From the IMG/VR virus record IMGVR_UViG_3300025941_000026, positions 1 to 60,985 of that record: DNA of 60,985 nt; one strand, given 5' to 3'. The notes under the pieces were generated by a model. That model made no database searches, was not told where the DNA came from, and saw only the letters and a list, made by a program, of their open reading frames with translations. Numbering within the stretch: the first letter of the stretch is position 1; the number at the start of each line of letters is the position of its first letter. Origin of the DNA: a virus. The translations under genes were made by a program, and so were the position numbers. Below are positions 1 through 7,031 of the stretch, piece after piece.

Positions 1-34
1 TCGTCAGCCAGGCGATCATCTGTTCTCGGTTCAT
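1..34 (-). CDS. LEGW-family small protein, 5' end only (duplicate of gene at 60632-60883)
   Basis: This is the start codon (32-34, reverse strand) and first eleven codons of the gene that is complete at 60632-60883, seen a second time because of the terminal repeat. It reads MNREQMIAWLT. It is not an additional gene. Confidence 0.85.
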   Translation of the reverse strand, partial: MNREQMIAWLT

Positions 35-48
35 GCCGCCTCCTCCTT

Positions 49-60
49 ACTACAGTCACG
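49..60. repeat. ACTACAGTCACG element, copy 1
   Basis: Exact 12-mer found at five separate places in the genome. This copy lies between the small genes at 71-331 and 60632-60883 (across the circle junction), 15 bases upstream of the latter's start codon. It is seen again at 60898-60909 only because of the terminal repeat. Its function is unknown; its reverse complement can be read as codons for Val-Thr-Val-Val. Confidence 0.6.
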
Positions 61-70
61 AGATACGATT

Positions 71-331
71 TCATGACGCCTCCTTGTGCTTAACCAACGT
101 ATCGTATAACTGGCCAAGCAGATCGTCCGGTACGGCGTCCCAAGTAAGATCCAAATCATATTGGCGGGATGGTCTCCCATGGTCATCCCACGTATCGTCC
201 TGGAGCGCATGCTTGGCGTATCTTGCCCACTCTATGCCATACGCTAGACAGTAGAAAAATAGCTGGCCGTCGTCGGTACACAACGTACATCCCTCCAGCG
301 TTAGCCACGCCTCGATTTGTTCGCGGTTCAT
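71..331 (-). CDS. LEGW-family small protein (86 aa)
   Basis: Member of the expanded small-protein family. It opens MNREQIEAWLTLEG, but the usual Trp after LEG is Cys (LEGC). The middle is acidic and aromatic, with WDDHGR and DLDLTWDAVPDD, and the C-terminal helix reads LGQLYDTLVKHKEAS. Function unknown. The start overlaps the stop of 328-612 by four bases, which suggests translational coupling. The protein has neither signal peptide nor membrane segment. The expression signal is the SD-like sequence just before the start codon. Confidence 0.75.
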   Translation of the reverse strand: MNREQIEAWLTLEGCTLCTDDGQLFFYCLAYGIEWARYAKHALQDDTWDDHGRPSRQYDLDLTWDAVPDDLLGQLYDTLVKHKEAS

Positions 332-612
332 GGCAACACCGCCGACACCATGGCGTCCTCGAAATACACCGGCACGGGATCTTTGTGGGCCGGCCAGGCT
401 TCACGAACCGCCTTACGAATACGGGCGATGGGCATGTCCAGGGTACGCACCACCACATGATACCCCCGCCCTTCCGCCCATTGCGCGATAGGCTGCACCT
501 GCTGCGCCAATGCCAGCAGGTCGACGCCCTGCGCTTGCGCCAGCGTCACCAGACGGGACTCGATACGGCGTGTCCGGTCAAGCAATTCTTTTACGTCTTC
601 ACTCGTCCCCAT
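328..612 (-). CDS. Hypothetical protein, coiled-coil start (94 aa)
   Basis: Not recognised. Residues 5-45 form a charged, Leu/Ala/Gln-rich helix likely to be coiled coil (DVKELLDRTRRIESRL), followed by a basic helix (IARIRKAVREAW). It does not carry the LEGW signature although it sits between two genes that do. It overlaps both neighbours, by 4 and 14 bases, in the leftward operon. A small soluble, possibly oligomeric early protein is all that can be said. Confidence 0.6.
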   Translation of the reverse strand: MGTSEDVKELLDRTRRIESRLVTLAQAQGVDLLALAQQVQPIAQWAEGRGYHVVVRTLDMPIARIRKAVREAWPAHKDPVPVYFEDAMVSAVLP

Positions 613-883
613 GATGGGCCTCCATAAGTGTTATTACGTAGAGCAGATCAGCTTCGGAAAGATTGTGCTCCGGTTCTGAGCTTGCATCCCAGGGGCCTTC
701 ACCCACAGGATTGTAGGCGTATTGTTCACTATTAGCAAATCGATACATAGGATTATTTCGGATATACAGGCGGTTCCCTTTTCTAAATCCGCGCCAACTC
801 TGCAAGCATGGGTCGTCCCTTGTGTCCCGCACCGGCTGCCACCCCTCCAGCGTAAGCCAAGCGATCATCTGTTCACGGTTCAT
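599..883 (-). CDS. LEGW-family small protein (94 aa)
   Basis: Clear family member that begins MNREQMIAWLTLEGWQ, almost identical at both DNA and protein level to members at 51808-52110, 57069-57353, 59359-59595 and 60632-60883. I chose the ATG at 881-883 rather than an upstream in-frame start, because the signature begins exactly there in the other members. The middle (RDTRDDPCLQSWRGFRKGN) is unique to this gene; the C-terminus is SEADLLYVITLMEAHHG. It overlaps the next gene by 11 bases. Function unknown. Confidence 0.75.
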   Translation of the reverse strand: MNREQMIAWLTLEGWQPVRDTRDDPCLQSWRGFRKGNRLYIRNNPMYRFANSEQYAYNPVGEGPWDASSEPEHNLSEADLLYVITLMEAHHGDE

Positions 884-1178
884 AAAGTTTCTCCTGTATC
901 TGCCGGGCGACTTCGACAATGTGCTCGGGGAATTCGGCGGGCGAATGTTCCTCCATATTCGCCATGCGTTTGAGTTCGAAGTAATTCCATTTAATACCTA
1001 TAGCCACTTCCGGCTCGCCAGCTTTGCGTCGCCCGCTTTTCTCCGACCATATTGTCACAGGGCGGATATCACGGCCACCCAGCGTGGGGTGCATGCACCG
1101 CAGCGTACCCTCGCCCCGATCGCGCATGAATACCCACCCCTCAAGGATAAGCCACGCTACAGCTTGCTCGGGTGTCAT
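873..1178 (-). CDS. LEGW-family small protein (101 aa)
   Basis: Begins MTPEQAVAWLILEGWVF. The middle carries CMHPTLGGRDIRPVTIW and a Lys/Arg-rich stretch (EKSGRRKAGE); the C-terminal helix is HIVEVARQIQEKLYEP. It follows the VWA/metallopeptidase gene with a gap of only three bases, so the two are almost certainly co-transcribed. Function unknown. Confidence 0.75.
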   Translation of the reverse strand: MTPEQAVAWLILEGWVFMRDRGEGTLRCMHPTLGGRDIRPVTIWSEKSGRRKAGEPEVAIGIKWNYFELKRMANMEEHSPAEFPEHIVEVARQIQEKLYEP

Positions 1179-1181
1179 GGC

Positions 1182-2315
1182 CTATTCCTCGATCCGTACC
1201 ACTTCGCCGAATGGCGGCTCGCCGTCCATGATCGACGCCCACACCACGTTATATGCTGGTGTATGCGAAGGGAAAGACCCGCACAGGTCAGTGAGGATAA
1301 TCGTTACGTCCGGGATGCCGTGCTCACTCTCCTCGATATCCGCGAAGATCGGTTCAAAGGCAGTACCGCCGCCGCCCTGTGGGCGAGGACGAAACTCCAA
1401 CTCACCGGCCTGGATCTCCTCGCCTTCATAGCACTGGGTATCGAAGTACGACACGATCACTTTCTGCGGCCGGCATTCGGCCAGGATGGCGTTAAGGTGT
1501 CCGGCAAAGTTCGACTGCATGGCCTTGTCGAAGCAGCTGCCCGAAGTGTCCAGGTACACGCGCACCAGCCCCAGCGAATCATCGAGGATGTGCGGCGAGA
1601 AGTACCCGTGCGTCTTCAAGGTGCGACGGTTCAAGCGCGCCCAGTTGTAGGCCGAAGACGACAGCGACTGCATGTAGCGGTGCAGCTGGTTGTACCAGGA
1701 TTCTTTCGGTGCCTTGTACGCGTCGATCGTACCCGCATCGATGCCAGCTGGCAGCTTGCCGTAGGACTTGGCGTTGGCGATGGCGCGCTCCACCAGCTGC
1801 TTGACCTGTTCGACTTCAGCTTCCACTTCTTCCTTGCTCTTGCCATCGGTCGCGTCAGCCAGGTCCATCATGGACTCCATGGACTGCTTCTGCTGCTGGG
1901 GCGGCGGGTTCTTGAGGAGCTCTTGGTAGATGGCCTCGGCCGACATGCCCTTGTACTTGTCGTCGTGCAGGTGCGGAGTCGGCAGCGTGAAGTTGTTCTC
2001 CTTCAACATGCCGTTGATGGCGTAGTCACAGGCGAAGTTCCACAGCATCGGATCGCGGGCGCCGCGACGGTACATGTGGAGGAAAATCTTATGGGCCAGT
2101 TCATGGGCCACCACGCCCACCTGCTCGTCCAGGGTCAGCTTGCCGAACCACTCCTCGTACACCATCAGCACGCGGCCATCGGTCGCAGCAGTAGGGCAAG
2201 GGATCTCATCTTTCTCGCAAGCGTTCGGGGTCATGGAGTAGAAAACTTCCGCCCAAAACGGATGAGCAAGGGTCAGCTTGGTTGCCGCCATGGCGGTGAT
2301 GTTAGTCTTTTTCAT
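1182..2315 (-). CDS. VWA-like protein with N-terminal zinc metallopeptidase domain (DUF2201-type)
   Basis: The 377-residue protein has two parts. Residues 60-110 hold a zincin motif HELAH (71-75) followed by FACDYAIN, the Asp of which (97) is the expected third ligand in DUF2201-type proteins. A Gln-rich, acidic linker follows at 135-180. Residues 250-377 form a von Willebrand A-like domain with a complete MIDAS: DTSGS (256-260), Thr318 in GGGGTAF, and Asp343 in ILTDL. In bacteria such proteins are partners of MoxR ATPases, and a MoxR-type gene lies 1.2 kb upstream in the same operon (3563-4672). A role in ATP-driven remodelling or proteolysis of a host or phage complex is inferred. The start has the shared AGGAGA leader. 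Confidence 0.85.
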   Translation of the reverse strand: MKKTNITAMAATKLTLAHPFWAEVFYSMTPNACEKDEIPCPTAATDGRVLMVYEEWFGKLTLDEQVGVVAHELAHKIFLHMYRRGARDPMLWNFACDYAINGMLKENNFTLPTPHLHDDKYKGMSAEAIYQELLKNPPPQQQKQSMESMMDLADATDGKSKEEVEAEVEQVKQLVERAIANAKSYGKLPAGIDAGTIDAYKAPKESWYNQLHRYMQSLSSSAYNWARLNRRTLKTHGYFSPHILDDSLGLVRVYLDTSGSCFDKAMQSNFAGHLNAILAECRPQKVIVSYFDTQCYEGEEIQAGELEFRPRPQGGGGTAFEPIFADIEESEHGIPDVTIILTDLCGSFPSHTPAYNVVWASIMDGEPPFGEVVRIEE

Positions 2316-2547
2316 GTTTGATAATCTCCTGGTAGATAGCTTTCAATTCGGTATTATTGTACTCGTCTGGAGGGATTACTTCCATGTCATAGTAATCATC
2401 CCCAAACTCGTAGCCGACTTTGTAATACACAGTGTGATTATAGAAGGCGGACCGGTTACCGTTCCTGTACACAGGAACGCATCCCTTTGCCTGGCGGCAT
2501 TCCCACCCTTCCAGTATCAGCCAAGCTTCGATTTGTTCGCGGGTCAT
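2302..2547 (-). CDS. LEGW-family small protein (81 aa)
   Basis: Begins MTREQIEAWLILEGWE. The central part is Tyr-rich (AFYNHTVYYKVGYEFGDDYYD) and the end reads TELKAIYQEIIKHEKD, the family's typical C-terminal helix. It overlaps the VWA gene by 14 bases and the next gene by 4. Function unknown. Confidence 0.75.
   Translation of the reverse strand: MTREQIEAWLILEGWECRQAKGCVPVYRNGNRSAFYNHTVYYKVGYEFGDDYYDMEVIPPDEYNNTELKAIYQEIIKHEKD
2325..2337 (-). promoter_or_regulatory. Conserved leader (ATCTACCAGGAGA) before the VWA gene
   Basis: On the minus strand ATCTACCAGGAGA precedes the start codon. The same ATCTAYYAGGAGA block stands before the genes at 3563-4672, 5577-6509, 11177-11911 and 11939-12034. 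It extends a strong ribosome-binding site by a fixed 5' segment, which other genes in the operon lack. Confidence 0.6.
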
Positions 2548-2825
2548 AATGGGGTCGCCTTATAAAGATCTTGCAAGCACGGTTCAGCATCGCACCAGCG
2601 GCATTTGAACTTAGACACAAACTTCGCAGCCTCCTTCTGAGTAGGTTCGAAAGGCCACTTCGGCAGATGCCTAACTTCACCATTTGCTCGGACATCGTAG
2701 TCATAATACACCAGCCCACTGCCCTCTTTGTAGATACCTACCCACACATCACCCTTATTACGCTGGTGGCGCACAGGTATCCACCCATCAAGGATCAGAT
2801 GGTTGCGAATCTGCTCGGGAGTCAT
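2544..2825 (-). CDS. LEGW-family small protein, HLILDGW variant (93 aa)
   Basis: Begins MTPEQIRNHLILDGW, with Asp for Glu in the LEGW core. I prefer the ATG at 2823-2825, preceded by GGGTGAAGAA, over the in-frame GTG at 2837. The middle is basic (VRHQRNKGD), and a CRWCDAEPC segment near the C-terminus offers three cysteines unusual for the family. It overlaps both neighbours by four bases. Function unknown. Confidence 0.7.
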   Translation of the reverse strand: MTPEQIRNHLILDGWIPVRHQRNKGDVWVGIYKEGSGLVYYDYDVRANGEVRHLPKWPFEPTQKEAAKFVSKFKCRWCDAEPCLQDLYKATPL

Positions 2826-2983
2826 TTCTTCACCCACAAGCGAATAAGCACCGCGATGTTATATACCGAGCACAGGGCGGCGAGGAGGCCATAGAAAAAA
2901 CCGAAGGGTACGCCGGCAACAGCCGATGCCAGCAAAAGCGTCTGGATCACCAGCCACGCCATTGCCCATTGATTCCCGTTCAT
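2822..2983 (-). CDS. Small membrane protein (53 aa)
   Basis: Starts MNGNQWAMAWLV. Two hydrophobic stretches (about residues 8-25 and 27-47: TLLLASAVAGVPFGFF, AALCSVYNIAVLIRLW) predict a two-pass inner-membrane protein ending in a basic tail WVKK. The start at 2981-2983 has GGAGG six bases upstream and overlaps the stop of the preceding gene as ATGA. Not recognised; one of at least nine tiny membrane proteins in the early arm. Confidence 0.65.
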   Translation of the reverse strand: MNGNQWAMAWLVIQTLLLASAVAGVPFGFFYGLLAALCSVYNIAVLIRLWVKK

Positions 2984-3264
2984 TTCGCCGCCTCCAGTGC
3001 TTGGTAAATGAGTTCGTCGGGGCAGAGCTCCAATTGCGTCCCTCCCCACACGGATCGCGTATATTCCGATGTGTCAAAATCCGCGATTGAAAAATCCCAT
3101 CGTACCCATTCGTCGGCATGTTCAATACCGATACCTAGGCAGTTACCATGACCGATAACTCTCGGCAAAATCACTTCGCCTACATGTTCTCGCTCAATAA
3201 CAAGTACACAGGGCTCATACCCCGCAAGGATCAGCATATTGATCTTCTGTTCAACGGTTAGCAT
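2980..3264 (-). CDS. LEGW-family small protein, VEQKINMLILAGYEP variant (94 aa)
   Basis: Begins MLTVEQKINMLILAGYEP, a subfamily shared with 3251-3508 and 6765-7031. Later parts also match those two: RIIGHG-like, an aromatic WDF, and the end PDELIYQALEAAK. These three are therefore recent duplicates. The start at 3262-3264 lies inside the 3' end of the upstream gene (14-base overlap). Function unknown. Confidence 0.75.
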   Translation of the reverse strand: MLTVEQKINMLILAGYEPCVLVIEREHVGEVILPRVIGHGNCLGIGIEHADEWVRWDFSIADFDTSEYTRSVWGGTQLELCPDELIYQALEAAK

Positions 3265-3508
3265 CGCACGCCTCATAGATAAGTTCGTCGGGGATCTCGC
3301 CGATATCAGGCAGGGCTTCCCATGTCGTCGGCGTATATTCTTTGGGATTGTACGATGCGTGACGTCCGACGGCCCAATCTGCGCCAACCATACGCCCCCC
3401 GATGCCAACACCGTTGCCAATAATTCGAGTGTACCGGCTACGGGATAGCATCGGTTGAAACCCCGCAAGGATCAGCATGTTGATCTTCTGCTCTACTGTA
3501 AGAGCCAT
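3251..3508 (-). CDS. LEGW-family small protein, VEQKINMLILAGFQP variant (85 aa)
   Basis: Begins MALTVEQKINMLILAGFQP and continues RYTRIIGNGVGIGG, then TTWEALPDIGEIPDELIYEA, closely parallel to 6765-7031 and 2980-3264. SD-like AGGAGA lies upstream, and a 27-bp palindrome stands 20-50 bases further upstream (3531-3557). Function unknown. Confidence 0.75.
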   Translation of the reverse strand: MALTVEQKINMLILAGFQPMLSRSRYTRIIGNGVGIGGRMVGADWAVGRHASYNPKEYTPTTWEALPDIGEIPDELIYEACDANR

Positions 3509-3530
3509 ATCAGTCTCCTATGGGGCGACC

Positions 3531-3557
3531 GACACTTGGTCGCCCCAACCAGTTGTC
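3531..3557. repeat. 27-bp palindrome, copy 1
   Basis: One of seven copies of an imperfect palindrome with arms GACANNTGGTYG and CRACCANNTGTC. It sits between the MoxR gene stop and the start of 3251-3508. Here an overlapping perfect 9-bp stem (GGGGCGACC / GGTCGCCCC, 3522-3546) offers an alternative RNA fold. There is no U-tract, so a simple terminator is unlikely. Confidence 0.7.
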
Positions 3558-3562
3558 GACGA

Positions 3563-4672
3563 TTAACGTGCCTTCAGCAGTTTCGACACTTCCGGGTCGA
3601 TGATCCAGTTCAGGTAGTCCTGGCTGTCGCGGTACTTGAAGTTCGGACGGTTATGGATCGTTTTCAGCACGACGATCTGGAGTTCAGGAGGCATGCGGGT
3701 TGCGAAGGTACGCACCTTGCCCAGCTGTTTCTCCTCGCAGCGCAGGGCTACCAGCATGCACAGCGCGTACTGCTCGCTGATGTTGTCGGTCGGAATGCGC
3801 GCCTTCGCCGGGTCTTTCATGATCTCCTCGAACGATGCCAGCTTGCCCAGCATGTTCTTGTGGGCGTCGTAGGCGCCGGCCACGGCGCTGCCGACATTGC
3901 CTTGGATTTCGGCCAGGGTCAGCTTGCTGTTGAACTGGTCAGCGGCTTTCTCCAGGCGGTTCAGGCGCTCCCAGCTACGCATGTTCGCCCAGATGCCGTT
4001 GCGGCCTTCCTCGCTCACCAGGTCCGACACGCCTTTGGATTTCTGGCGATTGGTGCCGATCTCGAACACTTCGTCGTAGTTGTCGATCAGCGCCGGGTTG
4101 GCCTGGAAGAACGTCTGGATGGACGGGTGCCATTCCTTCGACGCGGCGTAGGCCATGTTGTCGTCAGCGTCGCTGTACACTTCGATCTGCGCCATGCGGG
4201 ACAGGAAAGCGCGGCCTTGCTGCTGGACGGACGACTTGTCCTCGATGCGGTTGCCGTCGGCCACGACGATGATGCCGTCAGGTTTGCGCAGGACGCCGGA
4301 CATGTCCTCGCCGTTGATGTACTTCTGCAACAGCTTGTTGGTTGCCTGGTCAGCGTTGGGCAGTTCGCCGAAGAACACCAGGCCCTTGGCGTCCGGGTCA
4401 GTATAGGCATTCGGCAGGGCTTCGTTGCTGAACAGTTTCAGCGTACCCTTTTCGTAGTCGGGGGCAGACGCCATGATATCCATCGGCGACATGGACGGGG
4501 CGTAGAAGTACCAGGCGCGGAAGTCAGGGATGCGCTTCTTCATTTCGTCCGCGAATGCGTTGATCGTTTCGGTCTTGCCCAACGCTGGCTTGCCGCGCAG
4601 GAAGATATTGGTGTTCGACACGTAAGCACGGGTCAGGATTGCAGGGACTTGGGACAGTTTAGCGTTTGCCAT
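3563..4672 (-). CDS. MoxR-type AAA+ ATPase (369 aa)
   Basis: A single AAA+ module. Walker A is GKPALGKT (27-34). The Walker B region reads LVFFGELPNAD (98-108), where the normal DE is GE; this is atypical but the Glu is kept. Sensor 1 is VADGNR (138-142), and an arginine-rich helical lid domain follows. MoxR ATPases remodel proteins together with VWA partners, and the operon supplies one at 1182-2315 plus a DUF3150-like gene at 5577-6509. An energy-driven host-takeover or assembly role is inferred. The gene has the shared AGGAGA leader, and an ACTACAGTCACG element 33 bases before the start. Confidence 0.8.
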   Translation of the reverse strand: MANAKLSQVPAILTRAYVSNTNIFLRGKPALGKTETINAFADEMKKRIPDFRAWYFYAPSMSPMDIMASAPDYEKGTLKLFSNEALPNAYTDPDAKGLVFFGELPNADQATNKLLQKYINGEDMSGVLRKPDGIIVVADGNRIEDKSSVQQQGRAFLSRMAQIEVYSDADDNMAYAASKEWHPSIQTFFQANPALIDNYDEVFEIGTNRQKSKGVSDLVSEEGRNGIWANMRSWERLNRLEKAADQFNSKLTLAEIQGNVGSAVAGAYDAHKNMLGKLASFEEIMKDPAKARIPTDNISEQYALCMLVALRCEEKQLGKVRTFATRMPPELQIVVLKTIHNRPNFKYRDSQDYLNWIIDPEVSKLLKAR

Positions 4673-4680
4673 GATGTGTT

Positions 4681-4693
4681 TCTCCTAGTAGAT
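4681..4693 (-). promoter_or_regulatory. Conserved leader before the MoxR gene
   Basis: Minus strand ATCTACTAGGAGA, the same block as before four other early genes. It stands nine bases from the start codon and includes the SD. Confidence 0.6.
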
Positions 4694-4704
4694 AAAAGTG
4701 TGTG

Positions 4705-4716
4705 ACTACAGTCACG
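4705..4716. repeat. ACTACAGTCACG element, copy 2
   Basis: Intergenic copy in the 64-base gap upstream of the MoxR gene. Here it is part of the inverted repeat GTGAC-TACA-GTCAC, which hints at a dimer-binding site. No -35/-10 pair of good spacing was found with it. Confidence 0.55.
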
Positions 4717-4736
4717 GTTGAGTACTGCAAGGGTCA

Positions 4737-5021
4737 CTACTGCTTGGTGATACTTTCCAACATTTCCAACGTGAGACTATTATATGCCGCTTCGGGTAAT
4801 TCGGTCCAGTCAATATGCACGTACCATTCCAGTGGGCGCGTTGTTCCTGCATACTCCCAGCGTGGGGAGCTCAACATTACGTTCCACTTCAACCCATATT
4901 CTGGTTTTGGGGATTGCGTCCTAAACACCCGCCACACAAGGATTCTGCCTTCGCTATTACGCCGCTCGAATAACCCTAGTCCTTCCAGTGCGCACCACGC
5001 CTCCAGTTGTTCGCGGGTCAT
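4737..5021 (-). CDS. LEGW-family small protein (94 aa)
   Basis: Begins MTREQLEAWCALEGLG, with Leu at the usual Trp. The middle has RRNSEGRILVWRVF and a Trp-rich stretch (YGLKWNVML, RWEY, LEWYVHIDW); the end is YNSLTLEMLESITKQ. The upstream in-frame ATG at 5063 is disfavoured because the signature begins at 5021. It overlaps 5018-5290 by four bases. Function unknown. Confidence 0.75.
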   Translation of the reverse strand: MTREQLEAWCALEGLGLFERRNSEGRILVWRVFRTQSPKPEYGLKWNVMLSSPRWEYAGTTRPLEWYVHIDWTELPEAAYNSLTLEMLESITKQ

Positions 5022-5290
5022 AAGCCCTCCTTGGTTATATACTCGAAGGCATTTCGGATCCACTCATCGGAATACTCACTTTCACTGCATGAGATGATGC
5101 GACGACACCCGTCCTTGTTCCATATGTCGTTATACCTCGCCATCCAGTTAGGGGCGCATTTATGCCCACTCCAAGGCGCATTCGTATACACGCACGCCAC
5201 ACCCTTAAGGAAAGCAGGGTGATTCGCCGCGCAGTAGATCAGTTCCCATCCCTCCAGCGCTAGCCAGGCCAGCATCTGTTCGCGGGTCAT
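5018..5290 (-). CDS. LEGW-family small protein (90 aa)
   Basis: Begins MTREQMLAWLALEGWE. The middle is specific (IYCAANHPAFLKGVACVY, APWSGHKCAPNWM) with four cysteines in all, and the end is IRNAFEYITKEGL. Four-base overlaps with both neighbours make a coupled run of three family genes (4737-5580) leading up to the DUF3150-like gene. Function unknown. Confidence 0.75.
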   Translation of the reverse strand: MTREQMLAWLALEGWELIYCAANHPAFLKGVACVYTNAPWSGHKCAPNWMARYNDIWNKDGCRRIISCSESEYSDEWIRNAFEYITKEGL

Positions 5291-5580
5291 AAGCCCTCCA
5301 TCATGATCTTGATATAGAACTCCGCCAGATCAGCATCGCTTAGCATCCCCCATGGAGTACCATAATTGGCACGCTTCCACTTGGTAGACCAAATGCCTTC
5401 CTCGCACCAGTCTTCACCCTTATATTTCTCCAGTTTCCATGCGGGGTACTTACCAAGAAGTGTGGTGCCGTTATATACGCCGTACCATTCTGTATCATCA
5501 GCACTACCCCTTCTCGGTACGGCATTAGCTATCCAGCCCATCTCCTCCAGGTGGGCAATCATCTTCTCGCGGGGGATCAC
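5287..5580 (-). CDS. LEGW-family small protein, divergent (97 aa)
   Basis: Begins MIPREKMIAHLEEMGW, a divergent form of the signature with AHLEEMGW for AWLTLEGW. The middle is rich in Trp, Gly and Tyr (WYGVYNGTTLLGKYPAWKL, WCEEGIW), and the C-terminus DADLAEFYIKIMMEGL matches the family helix. It overlaps both neighbours by four bases. Function unknown. Confidence 0.7.
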   Translation of the reverse strand: MIPREKMIAHLEEMGWIANAVPRRGSADDTEWYGVYNGTTLLGKYPAWKLEKYKGEDWCEEGIWSTKWKRANYGTPWGMLSDADLAEFYIKIMMEGL

Positions 5581-6509
5581 AGCATCCCCTTCAGCAGGTC
5601 CGCCAAGTCAGTCTTGACGAACCCTACGTTATTGACCACAGGAACGGGATCAGGTTCAGGGGCGAACTTCGCGGCCAGGGCTTCGGCTTCGAGGATCGCT
5701 GCTTTGCGAGACGACTCGCTGCTGCGCAGGTCCGCCGCTGTGTACAGGGCCAGGTTCTCCGCCTCTTGGGCGAGCGCTGCAAGCCGGGCGTCGTTCGTAA
5801 TGTTCAGCGCAGGCATAATCTGCACCAGGTCGGCGATGTTTGTCACCAACGTGTCGTTGAACTTCTTCACCTCCTTGTTCCCATACTGGCGCAGCGTGAT
5901 GGCCATCTTCGACACGACGGTGTACAGGCGGTTGTATGCTTCGTCCATGCCCGCCTTGATCTTCTGCTCCACGGCATCAGCTGCTTGGCTGCATAGGCGC
6001 TCGACCTCATCAGGGTCCACACCATCCACTACGCGGAAGTCATCCACGTTAGGCAGCGGCATGCACTCCAGGTTGATATGGAATTTCGTCGCCACTTCCT
6101 CCTTGGTCGGGTAGTCGGCGTAGTCGAACAGGGCGTTGAGCTTGAATGCCGCCTCAGACACAGCGGTGTCATAGCCTCGCAGGAAGTCTGCCACCAGTTC
6201 GTCGAACTTACGCATGTAGTCGCCCGCTTCGCTCATGAAGTCCATGTGCCGCGAGACCTGACCGATACGCCAGCCAGAATCATCCCACGGCAGGGTGCTG
6301 TCATACACCCAGGTACGGAATACGTTGACATGTTTCTGAATAGCTTCTAGTGCCTCGTTCTCGGGCAACAGTTGCTTGTGCACGTTGGCGGCGCCGGAAA
6401 TCGCCCCGGCGTTTGCGTTGACCTTAAGGGATTCGCCCTTGTCCTTACGCCGCGCTGTCCAGATGGATACCGATGGACGGTACAGCAGGTTACTGGTGTG
6501 GTAGCTCAT
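5577..6509 (-). CDS. DUF3150-like protein (310 aa)
   Basis: A mostly helical protein with long Ala/Glu/Asp-rich helices (residues 85-135 and 155-290) and no membrane segment. Its layout and its association with MoxR and metallopeptidase/VWA genes resemble DUF3150 proteins; the assignment rests on pattern and context, not on a search. It would be the third component of the MoxR/VWA module, perhaps a scaffold or adaptor. It has the conserved AGGAGA leader, which marks it as part of the same expression group as the MoxR and VWA genes. Confidence 0.55.
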   Translation of the reverse strand: MSYHTSNLLYRPSVSIWTARRKDKGESLKVNANAGAISGAANVHKQLLPENEALEAIQKHVNVFRTWVYDSTLPWDDSGWRIGQVSRHMDFMSEAGDYMRKFDELVADFLRGYDTAVSEAAFKLNALFDYADYPTKEEVATKFHINLECMPLPNVDDFRVVDGVDPDEVERLCSQAADAVEQKIKAGMDEAYNRLYTVVSKMAITLRQYGNKEVKKFNDTLVTNIADLVQIMPALNITNDARLAALAQEAENLALYTAADLRSSESSRKAAILEAEALAAKFAPEPDPVPVVNNVGFVKTDLADLLKGML

Positions 6510-6514
6510 AATTT

Positions 6515-6527
6515 TCTCCTGATAGAT
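6515..6527 (-). promoter_or_regulatory. Conserved leader before the DUF3150-like gene
   Basis: Minus strand ATCTATCAGGAGA, six bases from the start codon. A further ATCTA lies 15 bases upstream, so part of the leader is duplicated. Confidence 0.55.
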
Positions 6528-6544
6528 GGTGTTACTAGATAGTG

Positions 6545-6736
6545 TTACTGGTATCCGTCGTACAGTTCGTAGCCGTAAAGTTTCAGTTCGGGGAAATATA
6601 ACTCGATGAGAAACGCAGGCAGTGCCATGCCTAGCTTATCGGAACGGAACGACTCCACCGTGCCAAAGTCATCTACGTAGAAACAGATCCCCTCGCTGTC
6701 GCGGTAAACTCCCATGCGCTGGTAAATCTTGTCCAT
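6545..6736 (-). CDS. Hypothetical acidic protein (63 aa)
   Basis: Not recognised. It starts MDKIYQRMGVYRDSEG and ends with an aromatic, acidic segment (YFPELKLYGYELYDGYQ). It lacks the LEGW signature. SD AGGAGG lies directly upstream, and 27-bp palindrome copy 2 stands 15 bases before the start codon, so its mRNA leader can fold. Confidence 0.6.
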   Translation of the reverse strand: MDKIYQRMGVYRDSEGICFYVDDFGTVESFRSDKLGMALPAFLIELYFPELKLYGYELYDGYQ

Positions 6737-6750
6737 GGTTCCTCCTATCC

Positions 6751-6777
6751 GACACTCGGTTGTCTCAACCAGTTGTC
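6751..6777. repeat. 27-bp palindrome, copy 2
   Basis: Arms GACACTCGGTTG and CAACCAGTTGTC. It overlaps the stop codon of 6765-7031, supplying its last codons Thr-Thr-Gly-stop, and ends a few bases before the SD of 6545-6736. Its location fits a structure acting on translation or on mRNA ends between the two genes. Confidence 0.7.
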
Positions 6778-7031
6778 GTTTCGATTGCCTCGTAAATCAG
6801 TTCGTCGGGGATAGTCTCAGCCCGTAGACTCTCCCATGTGGATAGTTCGTACTCATCATGGTATTCTTGATGCCAGTCGCCGATATGTTCCCATTGGATA
6901 TCGCGTAACCTACTGTTTGTGCTGTGGATACATCCTTTATCCCCAATGATACGTGCGTCCTGCATCAGTCGCCGCGGCTCATACCCCGCAAGGATCAGCA
7001 TGGAGATCTTCTGCTCTGTCGTTAGTTTCAT
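6765..7031 (-). CDS. LEGW-family small protein, TEQKISMLILAGYEP variant (88 aa)
   Basis: Begins MKLTTEQKISMLILAGYEP, then ARIIGDKG, then STWESLRAETIPDELIYEAIE, matching 2980-3264 and 3251-3508 along its whole length. The last codons are formed by the palindrome at 6751-6777, suggesting that insertion of the palindrome set the present C-terminus. The start lies 53 bases inside the 3' end of 6979-7269. Function unknown. Confidence 0.75.
   Translation of the reverse strand: MKLTTEQKISMLILAGYEPRRLMQDARIIGDKGCIHSTNSRLRDIQWEHIGDWHQEYHDEYELSTWESLRAETIPDELIYEAIETTTG

Larger units (their letters stand above)
1..126. repeat. Terminal direct repeat, left copy
   Basis: Bases 1-126 are repeated without change at 60850-60975, so the window ends are redundant and the molecule closes into a circle. 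The length of 126 is what an assembler with k=127 leaves at the ends of a circular graph, so this is more likely an assembly overlap than a true short terminal repeat. The repeat contains the 5' end of one small gene, one copy of the ACTACAGTCACG element and the 3' end of the gene at 71-331. Confidence 0.9.

Noticed and set aside
822-2321. Long plus-strand open frame of 499 codons opposite the VWA gene
   Set aside because: Antisense to a gene with complete metallopeptidase and MIDAS motifs; its His/Val/Leu/Arg-rich composition is that of a reverse-frame shadow.
3531-3557. 27-bp palindromes as rho-independent terminators
   Set aside because: None is followed by a U-tract, two lie inside genes, and one replaces a promoter -35 region.
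3455-4705. Plus-strand open frame of 416 codons opposite the MoxR gene
   Set aside because: Shadow of a clear AAA+ ATPase; no SD, biased composition (Val, His, Gln, Arg).
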